Source: Saxidomus purpurata (Eukaryota > Mollusca > Bivalvia > Venerida > Veneridae). From it: a DNA stretch of 64,000 bases. A program made the position numbers and the translations under genes. Positions 24,121 through 34,348 of the stretch are shown in pieces. The notes below the pieces were generated by a model. It was not told the DNA's origin. It saw nothing but the letters and a program-made list of their open reading frames with translations, and ran no database searches. Every line of letters begins with the position of its first letter. Within the stretch, counting starts at the first letter, position 1. The DNA is taken from the NCBI GenBank assembly GCA_022818135.1, contig JAFMSR010000028.1:475086-539085 (forward strand), written 5' to 3'.

Positions 24121-27031
24121 GTAGCTGGCAGCCTTGTAATTCATGTGTTTATGTTTGCTGAAAATAGAACAGGTATAACAATACCGCCAGTGTACTGTAG
24201 ATAGCCGGACTGGTCCTGCAATTTTATGCTACACTGTTCTAAGCCCTGTGTATACACCATTAGTCTTTAACATAATGTATGCATGCAACGGGTGTTTCTT
24301 GCCTAATGTATTAAAGTAGACAGTCACTATGAACATCATGATATAAGATTGAAATTACCCACTTTTCACAGTGAATTAATAGATTATTCACTATTCTCTT
24401 GTTACGATAAACAAAAACAAAAAACAACGTAAAAACATATTTTCACACAATTTGACTTGGACAATAAAGTAATTACTGTGATTTCTAAATATCTGGTCAA
24501 GTGTTAAACGGACAGGACCCATTTTAAGGAAAATGAAAAAGCAGTGTTTTAAAAAATCAACCAACTATTTTAGAGAAATGTATTACTTGAACTTTCTTGG
24601 AAAAACTATTGATATATGTGAATTAAGAAATTACTTTAACCAGAGTTGTGTCATGAGGAAAATGTAAATGAAGTATAGATATGTAGGCAAACTTGAGTAA
24701 CATGTAATAAGTATGTATTTTCAATGTTGTTTTACTGTTTTTACGCTAACTTTGACGAAGTGCTTAGATGAACTGTCTGTTATTCCTTGATAGCAAATTA
24801 CTTACAGAATAAATAATGACCGTTTTCTAACTGGGTTGTTGGTTTGCACAACATCTGCTCCGTGTTTAGTTTTTTTTTCAGTTTGTTTACATACTTCAAT
24901 ACATACGATATTTTCCTCATTGGAATACATGTATGATGCTTTAGTAATTTTGTGGCATGATTTTATAAAAAAAATCGTGGAATTTCTTAAGAATAACTCT
25001 TTATTTCAAATAATTTGACAAGAATCCTCACAATAACAAACCATGTGTGACGCGCAAAAAGTAGCTCCTATTTATAAGGTGAATGTCACAGCGGATGATT
25101 GATTCTCTTTATAAGCATATAGACGATGAATGTACATGTAGTAATGTTTTTGTAACCGGTATGCCATAATCGACAATGTAGTAGACCCCCAATTCAAATC
25201 ATTATAGGTTTAATATTTTCGTAATCTGTATCATTTCCTTGATTCAAAAACAAATTTTAAAAGAATTTTACCGTGCAAAAACTAAGTAATAGGAATTTGA
25301 ATAACCCTACCCCCATTTTGGATTTTTTTATAAAATGGCATCAAACAAGAGATATGAAAATACATGTATTTCATTTATTATTCAATAATTTGGTACAGAT
25401 TTGGTATCAGAGTAACAAGAACTATATTTTCTTTCAGAAATTATACACCATTTACAATATTATCAACAGTTTTTATAAAACTTTTATGAAATAATCAGGT
25501 AGTATTACAATTTTCATGTACTTGTTTGGCCATGTTCAATTTTGAACATCAAGGTTTTCCGAAAAATCAACATTTTCTAGATATGGGGCATGACTTTTTG
25601 TCATCAAAATTATCTATAACATTTTGGGAACAGCATGCCAAACATTCACAATGTTTTACCGTCTCTATTTAAAATAATTAGAGTTTGAAAATCTCCATCA
25701 GCGATTTTAGACGTGTCTGCAAGTAATAAAATCTTCAAATAAGCTAATAATTATTCGTTCGTTAAAAGATATTTCATTTATTTTTAGTCTAAAAACAATA
25801 TAATTATATGAAGAAAAGTGCAAAATAATGTAAACAAAGAAGAAAAAGTAAAAAAAAAATTGGTTCAGGCTGTAATGTAAAAGAAGCTTAACCACCTGAG
25901 ATAATGAAAGATGCAAAACAATCAAAGGGTTTACATGTAAAACAATAAAGCGTTTAATGTTTGCGTTTATAGATATATACATTGATAGAACAATATATCA
26001 CAAAGTCATAGTTACCTGGAAAATGTATAAATTCCAAAAATAAATACAAAAATGCACAAAATATGTGAACGACTTAAAACATCAAACTAGACATTTTGAA
26101 TATGACTCGAAAGTGACCAGTGTAGTGATTGGTTATAATATATCACGTGCATAATCAGTATATGTATATTTGTAGGATTTTAATGGACATAATATAAAAG
26201 TAACTTCCCTTAGACTAATAATAGATATGGAAGATCAGAACTGTCACACTTTCGGCATTGGAAAGGTTAAAACAACCAATTTCTTTTACAATAAGAAACA
26301 TGATTTTATTTCACTCTGTGACACGCACATTAGACCCTGCATTTATACGCAATAATAGATAATGAAAATGTTGCCAAAATATATCCAACATATTTCTCTG
26401 ACCTTTCGTTTAAAATGACATCATATCTAATATAAGTCCTGACCCGAAATACACTGAAGGCTGCCACATAAATTGTCAAATGAATCATATTTTATGCAGA
26501 ACTCTGGTTACCATATAGGAAAACGCGGAAGTGAAACGCTGGCGGTACTGTAATTTATGATTTTTAAATTCTGCCTTTGAAAAATGCCAAAGTGCACTAT
26601 ATACCAGCTGCCTTAAATAGCCATTGTATATGACTACATTGAATAAAGTCGCCTATGGGTCTGACATATGATAGCAAGGATTTTGAGAAAGAATAAAGAT
26701 GAATAGTGGATAAACATGTGTGAAAAGAACAATCAGAAACGACCAAGATCTGAAACTTCAAATATATCATTTCGGAGAAGGGAAACACTCTCAAAATAAA
26801 AAGAACAGAAAGAAAGGTACCCCTGTTAATTACTTTTTCATAGCTCTTATGGTCTCAATTTTTAATAAACACTATAATTTTTGACTCTCAAAAACTTTAA
26901 CTCTAATTAAAAATGGTTGACATAGTTGAGACATACATTGTATCATTAAGCGCAGAAGCAGGAGACAGGTGATATACAAATTGCAATTTAACAAAAATAG
27001 CAATCAGTGACTCTGTATATTAAAAACAATC
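24121..27031. other. Non-coding AT-rich stretch left of the Polinton
   Basis: No gene or RNA is supported. 26490-26530 contains a small fragment (GCAGAACTCTGGTTACCAT) of the 17427-type repeat. Confidence 0.4.
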
Positions 27032-27037
27032 AATATC
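27032..27037. repeat. Left target-site duplication AATATC
   Basis: Identical to 46045-46050. A 6-bp duplication is the known hallmark of Polinton integration. Confidence 0.95.
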
Positions 27038-27257
27038 AGTAGTAGTAAATTGAGTGTGCCCCCCCACCGAAATTTGCCCATACCCGAAATTTGCCCATAC
27101 TGATATTTTTGCTTATTACGATATGTTTACGCATGAACGATGTAGGGGAAGTAACTGTTACAGAAATTGGGTGTTTATTATCGCAAGAGTGATGCCCTTG
27201 AATGGAGACATATTGTTTTAAAAAGTGTTTCCACCAACCGCGATAGAGTAAAAACAT
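27038..27257. repeat. Polinton left terminal inverted repeat
   Basis: Pairs with 45822-46044. The outer ~190 bp match closely apart from the length of a C/G run (8 versus 14 or more). Similarity fades around TTTCCACCAA(C/T)CG. It contains a 17-bp direct repeat, CCGAAATTTGCCCATAC, twice in a row (about 27068-27101). Confidence 0.93.
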
Positions 27258-27337
27258 CACGCATGAGTCCGGCCTGATGAAAAGGGTCACAACCGGTTAA
27301 TACGTTCACTCGTGTCTCTGGTACTGGAAAGATCACC

Positions 27338-28462
27338 ATGGATGATAAAGAGAATGAACAAATTCTGCAGCGATATTATTTCGAGGAGAAAAACCCCGCC
27401 GCTTACGCGGGTCCCCAGAAACTTTATAGTGTTTTGAATGAAAAGTATCCAGGGGTATTTACGATAACGGACATAAAACAATGGCTGAACAATGAAGATG
27501 CATACTCATTGCAGAAAACACGACGACACAAGTTCAAAACGGCTAATGTACGAGTGACGGGTATTGATGAACAACTGGACATAGACCTCTTGTCGATGGC
27601 CAACCTCGCTGAGGAAAATGACGGTGTGAGGCTTTTACTTTGCGCTATCGACATCCTATCCAGAAAACTGTGGGTGAAACTGTTAAAAAACAAGACGGCG
27701 AAGGTAGTTTTAAACGCTATGAAAGACATTCTCAGTGATATGTCTCTGGCCAATATCAAGAAAGTTCGCGCGGACAAAGGGAGCGAGTTTTCTATTCAGT
27801 GGTTTAAAAGGTACATGAAGGATATGAATATCTACTTTTTTACCACAAATAACCCTCCTAAAAGTAATTTCGTAGAGAGAGTTCAACGGACACTTAAAGA
27901 AAAATTGTATAGAATGATGAGACACAAAAGAACCTATCGATACGTCGACGAACTGCAAAACGTGGTAGCGAGTTACAATAGCACTCCACACCGGGGATTA
28001 CACGGATTGGCTCCGAATGATGTGAATAAAAACAACGAAGCTGATGTGTGGGCGCGAATGTATTTGAAGAGGTCCAACAAACGAAGCGGTAAACCGGTAT
28101 TTCAGTTCAAAAAGGACGATCTCGTGCGTATCAGCTTTACGAAACAACCCTTTCAACGCGCCTATCAAGAACAGTACACGACGGAAGTGTTTAAAGTGGC
28201 GGGAACACGTTTAAAGCAAGGAATTCCCATGTACAAGTTAAAAGATCTGCAGGGGGATAACATCAAGGGTTTGTTTTACACTGCCGAGCTGCAAAAGGTA
28301 CACAAGGATGAGAACAGTTTGTGGTTCATCGAACGTATACTGAAGAGACGAAAAAAGAACAAGAAACTGCAATATTACGTGGCTTGGCAAGGCTTTCCGA
28401 AAACATTTAATAGTTGGATCGATGCAGATGACGTCAAAGACGTTTCGGAAAGCAAACAATAA
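27338..28462 (+). CDS. Polinton integrase with C-terminal chromodomain
   Basis: 374 codons, uninterrupted. It inserts the element into host DNA and makes the 6-bp duplications. The N-terminal region holds NPAAYAGPQKLYSVL and IKQWL, typical of the Polinton integrase. The rve-type catalytic core spans about residues 75-225, with acidic residues D83 (QLDIDLLSM), D146 (RADKGSEF) and E180 (NFVERVQRTLK). A chromodomain-like segment lies at about 326-369 (WFIERILKRR, YYVAWQGF, SWIDADDV) and may direct targeting to chromatin. The ATG at 27338 follows GATCACC in good context, just inside the TIR. This is the only large gene of the element without a visible break. A small gene follows after 14 bp. Confidence 0.95.
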   Translation: MDDKENEQILQRYYFEEKNPAAYAGPQKLYSVLNEKYPGVFTITDIKQWLNNEDAYSLQKTRRHKFKTANVRVTGIDEQLDIDLLSMANLAEENDGVRLLLCAIDILSRKLWVKLLKNKTAKVVLNAMKDILSDMSLANIKKVRADKGSEFSIQWFKRYMKDMNIYFFTTNNPPKSNFVERVQRTLKEKLYRMMRHKRTYRYVDELQNVVASYNSTPHRGLHGLAPNDVNKNNEADVWARMYLKRSNKRSGKPVFQFKKDDLVRISFTKQPFQRAYQEQYTTEVFKVAGTRLKQGIPMYKLKDLQGDNIKGLFYTAELQKVHKDENSLWFIERILKRRKKNKKLQYYVAWQGFPKTFNSWIDADDVKDVSESKQ

Positions 28463-28476
28463 ACACTGATATTGAT

Positions 28477-28833
28477 ATGGAGCGATCGCGTGTCTTTCGA
28501 GAACTGAACTATTTGTTTCGATTGGGAAATGCCGGTGCTCATACTCGACGTCAGCTGATTCAACAAATAAACAGAGCGCAGCTAGATGCTATCGTTGAAA
28601 TCATAAAGAAGTTAGCTGAACGATCTATTCATATCTATCAACGCGATATTCCTATCCTCGAAGATGACATACTCGTCATAAGAACTTTAGCGTCTGGCAG
28701 TGTGAGTAGACGAAGGAAGAAAAACCTGTTGTTAAGACATCATTCGCTTTTAACCAGAGTGTTGCGTCCCCACTACATTTATCAAACCATGGCAGCGGAG
28801 ATAACACATTCGATACGCGCGGGAGAAGAATAA
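28477..28833 (+). CDS. Small conserved-type Polinton protein
   Basis: 118 codons, uninterrupted. Predicted mostly helical. Residues 15-60 resemble the small protein commonly found next to Polinton capsid genes: a run beginning GNAGAHTRRQLIQQ, an aliphatic helix DAIVEIIKKLAE, then a basic patch SVSRRRKKNLLLRHH (about residues 77-91). In relatives this gene ends in a Gly-rich hydrophobic tail; here the tail is replaced by LLTRVLRPHYIYQ. A DNA-condensing or virion-core role is suspected for the group but not shown. It lies 14 bp after integrase, co-directional with the structural genes. Confidence 0.6.
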   Translation: MERSRVFRELNYLFRLGNAGAHTRRQLIQQINRAQLDAIVEIIKKLAERSIHIYQRDIPILEDDILVIRTLASGSVSRRRKKNLLLRHHSLLTRVLRPHYIYQTMAAEITHSIRAGEE

Positions 28834-28904
28834 AATACATTTAATAATTGTATCCGTGCGGGGGACAAGATCAGACACGTTTGAGCAAGCACATCATAAA
28901 CATC

Positions 28905-29336
28905 ATGGATAGATATCTTTAAATTAAGAGTGATGAAAGTAATACCTACTTTTCAGACAATCAGGTGTGTCGGTTTAAAGTTCATCTAAGTTTACCACTG
29001 ACGCTGAATGGTACATGGAGAGTCGCACTTACAGAGTTTTACGCTATAGACGTTTCGAAGTCTAGATCCAAAACGTCAAAAGCTCTTTACATTTATACGG
29101 ATCTTTGTAAAGAAAGTATCGTACACGGAACTGAACAACCGCTTTTAAGACGGTTAGAAAAAAATACAAACAGCGGTTGGGATTATGCGATTGATGCACC
29201 TTATTACTTACCCATGAAAAGGAAGGAAGTGAGAGAATTTCAAATCTATATAAAACAGACTGACGGTAATTTCGCGTCAGAACTGAAGGAGCCTTTGCAT
29301 CTGACACTTCACTTAAAACAGTATCCGTTTTTTTGA
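28905..29336 (+). pseudogene. Virion-associated (minor capsid candidate) protein with an early stop
   Basis: The readable part from 28965 is 123 codons: a beta-rich protein with LNGTWRVALTEF, ALYIYTDLCKESIV, DAPYYLPMK and LTLHLKQYPF. This is the recurrent short protein beside Polinton capsid genes, in which a 'W-VGL-E' strand motif is followed by an 'IYCD-C--SIVG' motif. A candidate ATG at 28905 is in frame but is separated by TAA at 28920-28922. The stretch between the stop and 28965 (including SNTYFSDN) still looks like the family, so the stop is probably a nonsense mutation. A role as minor capsid or adaptor protein is inference. Confidence 0.6.
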
Positions 29337-29356
29337 GTGTTAAAATAGAAAAAGAA

Positions 29357-29790
29357 ATGAAGTCATACGTTCCAAACCGCAGAAGTGGGTCGACTTTTTT
29401 GATCGCGTGAGCAGTGGCAAAACGACATTAAACCAATCAGGAGGTGGGAGACGTCTATCTGTCATTCCTCTAGACGAATCAAAAGCTGCGGAAGAAAAAG
29501 TGTATTCTATCAAAGCGGTATTACCGGCGGAACAAACGGCTGCACAGGCCAAATCGGAGCTTGAGAGAGAGGATATAAATCCAGCTAACGTCGTCAATAT
29601 GCTTCATTCTTCCAGCGCACAGCGACGAGGTGGGATTAAACGTAAGAGAAAGAGCAATCAATCTCGTAAAATTAGTAAGCAGCAACGTGGAACAGGCAAG
29701 AGGAAATATCAGATAAAGAAGAAAATAAAAAGAAAAGGACATAAGAAAGTGAAAGGTAACCGAAAAAGGGACATATTTGAAATCAACTAA
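29357..29790 (+). pseudogene. Basic-tailed Polinton virion protein, frameshifted near its start
   Basis: The main open frame (about 29362-29790) reads through PQKWVDFFDRV, then a middle part with LPAEQTAAQAKSE, and ends in a very basic Lys/Arg tail from about 29632 (KRKRK, KKKIKRK). The only nearby ATG (29357) is in another frame and reads MKSYVPN before stopping, and its content resembles the family's usual N terminus. A one-base indel around 29377-29385 is therefore likely. The aromatic W-D-F motif near the N terminus plus the basic C terminus fit a small DNA-binding core protein; the function is inferred. The capsid gene ATG lies 2 bp after its stop. Confidence 0.55.
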
Positions 29791-29792
29791 AA

Positions 29793-31294
29793 ATGTCTGT
29801 GTTTAATGAGGATAAATTTAAAGAAGGACTGGTGTCGGAGTTGGCTTTTTTCGATCTTCCAAGCACGCAGACCAGTGTCACGGATGTCTATTACGACGAA
29901 ATTCGACCTTTATCGCAGGTGTCGGGCGACAGTCCGTTCGAGTTTAAGATCAGTGGACAAAACGCTATGGACTATTTGGACTTGAAAAATTCTCAGATCT
30001 ACGTCAGGCTAAAACTTGAAAAAGCGGACGGTTCGGCTCTCACCGATTTGAAGGTAGAGAAAGTGGGACCCGCCAACTTGTTTCTCCAGGCGTTGTTTTC
30101 GACGACAGAAGTGACCTTGCAGAACAAAGCTACGATGACGTGTAACTACAACCCCTACAGAGCTTACATTCAGACCTTACTCAGCTACGGTCAAGATCGG
30201 TATCCAGTCAGCTGGATACGCAACTCTTTATCATGGACGACTTCGACAGTCCCGGAGTGACGGATCCTACCGGAAGCAACAACGGGTTATTTCTGAGAGC
30301 AAATAAAACCGCCTTATCTAAACGCATCGACTTACAAGGACCCATTTTTCACGACTTGTTCTCCATGTCGAGATATCTACTGAATCAGGTGGATGTAAAA
30401 GTGAAGATGTACAGAAGTTCTACTAGCTTTTGTTTGATGACCGGAGACGATAAAGATTACAAAGTGAACATCGAAGACATTTACATTCTCGCTAGAAAGG
30501 TTCGAGTCAATCCCGCCGTTATCTACGGTCACTCGAAAATCCTCGAGAAACAGAATGCTCTATACCCGTTCGATAAAGTAGAGGTGAGGTCCGTGAGCAT
30601 GTCGACGGGTTCAACCGGCTACACCTGGGAAAACATGTTTCAGGGGAGACGTCCCAACAAAATCGTCTTAGGGTTCGTGAAAAGTAGAGCGCTGAACGGC
30701 GATTACAAAACCAATCCGTTCAATTTCGAGAACTGCTCGATTCAGCAAATCGCCGTGTACTGCGATGGTTTGCCCGTTGGTGGAAACCCACTGAAACTGG
30801 ATTTCGATTCAGCCGGAGGTACGGCTATTATACGCGCGTACACGAACTTGCTCGTGTCAAGCGGGAAGTGGAGACAAGATGAAGGCAACCTACTCGATAG
30901 ATCGCACTATGTTAAAGGGTCTACATTGTTCGTTTTCCAGTTGGAGCCCGACTTTTCCCAGCACGGGGAATTTCTCTCATTGGTGAAGACAGGGAATGTG
31001 CGACTGGATGTGGTTTTCAAGAGCGCATTAACAGGTATTATAATGACATTTTTTAAAAGATTACATCAGATCTATTTAATCCAATAAAAAAAATAGAAAA
31101 TATTATATTCTTTTTATTAGGAATTCTATTTGTTATCATGATACTGTTTTTATATATTTGCTAAACTGTTTTAAATTCGATACTTTCTAATTTTACATCA
31201 TTTATTTTGTTTAGAACCCATGAGTTGCATCGCCTACAGCGAGGGGCCAGGCTATTTTGAAATTAACAGAGAACGAGATATCATCCTATCGTAA
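29793..31294 (+). pseudogene. Polinton major capsid protein (double jelly-roll), frameshifted, with one intron
   Basis: The first frame (29793-30260) contains the family landmarks PSTQTSVTDVYYDE, FKISGQNAMDYLDL and VGPANLFLQALF. The second frame (through 31034) contains [27 protein letters not shown], here cited by position about 30330-30406, and [12 protein letters not shown]. This is the protein class often labelled F54H12.2-like, recognised as the double-jelly-roll capsid of Polintons. The frame change falls near 30198-30205, so one base has probably been lost or gained. The C terminus is completed by a second exon (31215-31294), with SCIAYSEGPGYFEIN, after a GT-AG intron. The stop TAA overlaps the protease ATG. 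Confidence 0.9.
31035..31214 (+). other. Spliceosomal intron in the capsid gene
   Basis: 180 bp, GTATTA at the 5' end and TTTTGTTTAG at the 3' end, very AT-rich, with in-frame stops. Removing it restores the reading frame into 26 further codons that look like the expected capsid C terminus. The split codon is G|AA (phase 1). Confidence 0.85.
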
Positions 31295-31872
31295 TGAATA
31301 CGTCGCAACTCAAGTGCATGATAGAATGTGACTCTGTTTTGAACGGACGTGTGATTGACGTGTACGCCGCAGACAGACTTCCTTCGAAACTACCACAATC
31401 GCCTTTCGGATTTATCGCCAATACAGACATCCGCTCTAAATCAGGACGGCATTGGTGCGCCTTCTATAGTCACGCGAAAGGACATTTCGATTTCTTTGAC
31501 TCTTACGGTAGAAGTCCGAATCAAAATAGTCATTATTTTCAACGTTGATTAGAAACCAAAGCAAACTCGATACAAATCAATCACATTCAAATTCAGAGTG
31601 ATAACTCCACATTATGTGGAATGTATTGCATTTTGTTTCTTCGACAAAGACTCGCTGGATTTGCGTATCAGGACTTTTTAAATACATTTAATGCATCTAC
31701 CTAACGTTCAAATGATAGATACGTGACTGATACGATGCTAGACGTCTACAGCCAGTGTATTGGAAACGAACTTGACGATCAACAGATTTGCACGTCTTTA
31801 AGCCAGTGCTTTAGATTTACACTTTTGTATATCTATATATATATACTTTCCTTCTGTAGTGTTAAGTCTTAA
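31294..31872 (+). pseudogene. Adenain-like cysteine protease with nonsense codons
   Basis: Polinton protease of the adenovirus type, which processes virion proteins. Its ATG overlaps the capsid stop (TAATG). The catalytic His is in SGRHWCAFYS, the acidic partner in FDFFDSYGR, and the catalytic Cys in NSTLCGMYC (31606-31629). A TGA at 31546-31548 separates the His/Asp part from the Cys part in the same frame. A second in-frame TAA at 31702-31704 is followed by further open codons (RSNDRYVTDTML) ending at TAA 31870-31872. The frame is otherwise continuous. As written, only an 84-residue product without the catalytic Cys could be made. Confidence 0.88.
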
Positions 31873-31874
31873 AT

Positions 31875-31880
31875 AATAAA
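31875..31880 (+). terminator. Poly(A) signal AATAAA for the rightward arm
   Basis: AATAAA lies 3 bp after the last in-frame stop of the protease frame, the expected end of the rightward transcription unit. Confidence 0.6.
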
Positions 31881-31960
31881 AACGATAAAACTCGAATTTT
31901 GTTGTTTGTTTGTATACCCCAGATAAAAGCAAAAAAAAACAATAAGACGTTTTAATCTAG

Positions 31961-31966
31961 TTTATT
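31961..31966 (-). terminator. Poly(A) signal AATAAA for the leftward arm
   Basis: TTTATT on + is AATAAA on -, 27 bp beyond the polymerase stop (31993). Together with 31875 it marks convergent transcription units with a ~110-bp gap between stops. Confidence 0.55.
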
Positions 31967-31992
31967 TTACAACACAAAAAATAGTATACATG

Positions 31993-32555
31993 TTACACAG
32001 TAGACACGGGGATTTTGTAATGTCCATACGCATAACTGCTGACTGCGTCGATCAGATATCGTTTGTCATCAAAAGCGGAGAGTCCCGTCTTCTGTATCGT
32101 TTCACCGAATAGTTCGTGTTTGTGGCTTCTAAGGGAAGACATGGACGAGACCATGCTCGTTTCATCGAAAAGGGTCTTTTTGTAATTCTCGTGCTTAAGA
32201 TTTTTTTTCACTGTCACTTTTGCGATACCTTTGGCTCGTTTTTCTTCTTTTTCGTTACACAGAAAGCTATACATTTTAGATGTGAGACCGACGAATTCTG
32301 AAATAGGATTTCCGTTAGTTTCGTCTTTCATTTTCCCCAATACTTTTTTATTTGCATCACTCTGAAGGAAGTGTTCCTTCGGATAATCGGAGGTATCGAA
32401 ATAGTCTAATGAAGCGTTCATGTCTTCGTATAGATCCTCCGTTTCGCACGAAAAAAGGAGACTATCCGTGTCCGTCATTTGCAGCTGCGCTTTGTCGCTG
32501 TATTTTTTCTTGATGTAGTGATACCAAAAGTCGTACATCAAGAATTTGCTTAAAT
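31993..32555 (-). pseudogene. DNA polymerase exon 4 (motif C)
   Basis: Acceptor CTACTTCAG ends at 32556. The exon encodes DLSKFLMYDFWYHYI, motif C MTDTDSLLF, and a C-terminal thumb-like part with EFVGLTSKMYSF and KRAKGIAK. The stop is at 31995-31993. The codons upstream of 32555 in the same open frame are intronic. Confidence 0.9.
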
Positions 32556-32765
32556 CTGAAGTAGACAACGAAGGATAAGGCAACTCTTTCAAAACGAAAT
32601 GTTGACTTAAAAACGCCACATGATTAAAAATATGTGCATACTGGTTAATGTTACAGCAACCTGAATTACTCGGATAGAGTAGTTTCATATTGTTTTAACA
32701 GATTTTATTTCAAAACATTTTAAATGATCAAATAGAATTTAAAATAAGTGAGAAAAGACTTTTAC

Positions 32766-32952
32766 CTAATATACACATGCCGCAGAAGATGGGTTTGAAT
32801 AAGTTGACCTTGCTCTTGAATAGCTCTACAGCGACCAGATCTTCGTTCAAGATGGTAGAGGTTTTGTAGGTGGGCTTTGCAGTGACTTTTTTAAGTTTGT
32901 TCTCCGTATGCACCAGTTCAATGTTTTTGTGTTTTCGTACGTTTTCCATGGT
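32766..32952 (-). pseudogene. DNA polymerase exon 3
   Basis: Acceptor TTTACAG ends at 32953 and donor GTAAAAG starts at 32765. Encodes TMENVRKHKNIEL (completing motif B) through KPIFCGMCIL. Intron phases on both sides (0 and 1) join cleanly to the neighbours. Confidence 0.88.
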
Positions 32953-33081
32953 CTGTAAATAAACGAGAAATACATCAGTTTATATATATTAACTACATAT
33001 ACTCACAAGTCATTTTTATACAAATAATATTATGCGGAAACATGTTTTCGATACGCATAAGAAAAAGAAAACAAGACTTAC

Positions 33082-34081
33082 TTTTCCAAACACGGAGACA
33101 TTCATCAGTTTGTAGAAATTCTTCTCGAAGGTGGATTTGGCTTTCTTTCGCATCTCCGTGTTATGTTCGATGTAGGGTTTCATCCACGCTTCTTGTCTGA
33201 ACTTTAGAATTCGATAAATGCCTTTGAGTTTCATGCCTATACGCAAATAGAGTTGCAGGTTTCTGTAATGGAGAACGTAATGGTCTTTGTCTCGCAACGT
33301 CGCCAACAGTTTATCTACTTGGCCCCGATTCGGTAGAGGGTCGTCCTCAGAGAGTCCGTGTAATTTTCTCAGTAAGTGCTTCGCGTATGGAGATAGCTCT
33401 TCGTTCGTAACCACTTTTCGTTCGGGCGCTAAAGGTAGACAGTTGTGACTATTGTGCAGATGTTGAGGATATTCTAAAGCCACTTCTAGAATGTAACCGG
33501 TGTCCCCGTCTTCCGGAACAGACATGACATCAAACGTCTATATGTCCTCTTCCTCCATAAATTCAAAGTCGCCTACGGGAAGCGCCTGAACCATAGCCCA
33601 CCCGTAGAGATTGTTCGCATCCAGGTACTGCAGAAATGTGGTTTGTTGTGAAGGGTCGTAATCATGCGTGTAACGGTTGTTTGCTGATTTGTAACGGTTC
33701 GAAATTTGTGACAGACCACCCCGAATGCCGAGCTCCACCATCAATATTTTGTCGATGTCGGTCAGCAGCTCGAGTTTCACTCCCGTCATTTTCAAACAAG
33801 CGGACCAAGACAGACCGGGCGACGTATAAAAATGGCAGGGATCCAACTCGTATTGCTTCATACAGAGATTTCTGAATGATTCGAATACGTCGCTCAATAA
33901 AATCACGTCGGTTTTCAAATAGAGATCGTTGTATTCTCCTAAAGACGTCATCTTCATAGTCCGAAACACATTGCGAGCATGATCGTAATCGGCATCCGAG
34001 ATAAACTCTTGCTTGATAGTCGAATAAAAATGCTCTTTATTCGGTAAAGTCTGCTCATCAAATCTATCGAAGGAGTCCATA
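33082..34081 (-). pseudogene. DNA polymerase segment 2 (motifs A and B)
   Basis: Continues in frame from segment 1 once the insertion and one TA copy are ignored. It has SFDRFDEQTLP, DVFESFRNLC, PGLSWSACLKMT, motif A DANNLYGWAM (near 33590) and, at the end, motif B (FYKLMNVSVFGK). A TAG at 33540-33538 in the same frame is the only break. The exon ends in AAA before GTAAGT. Confidence 0.9.
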
Positions 34082-34094
34082 TCGAGGGTTTAAC

Positions 34095-34348
34095 GCAACA
34101 CTGTTGTAACTCAGTTCTCTTTTTATTTTCAGCAATCAACAAAAACTATTGCTTTTTTTCATGGTACAATGAAACTGACTAAAAACTGGTCTCAGTCACC
34201 ATTTCAGAGAGAGATTAAAGCCAATTATTTTTATTTTTGGGTAACTTGAGTCAAAAATGTTATATTTATGATAATATGAGTTACAACAGTTTTCCACTTA
34301 AAACACTACATTTTTCTTGTAAAATCTTAATGCAACACTGTTGTAACT
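34095..34348. repeat. Subterminal 17-bp motif copies, left side
   Basis: GCAACACTGTTGTAACT at 34095-34111 and 34332-34348. The inverted and direct counterparts are at 38137-38153, 38190-38206 (one mismatch), 38209-38225 and 38380-38396. Repeated subterminal motifs are typical transposase-binding sites; that role here is inferred. Confidence 0.75.

Noticed and set aside
23888..24161. Two overlapping Arg/Cys-rich open frames
   Set aside because: They come from GC-rich subterminal repeats (GGGCATGCGCACTAGC), not from genes.
27424..27991. Open frames on the strand opposite the integrase
   Set aside because: Antisense shadows of the integrase gene, with no domain or start context.
32556..32688. 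Start codon and first ~44 codons of the open frame containing polymerase motif C
   Set aside because: This part is the intron: family sequence begins only after the CTACTTCAG acceptor, and the split codon joins to the previous exon.
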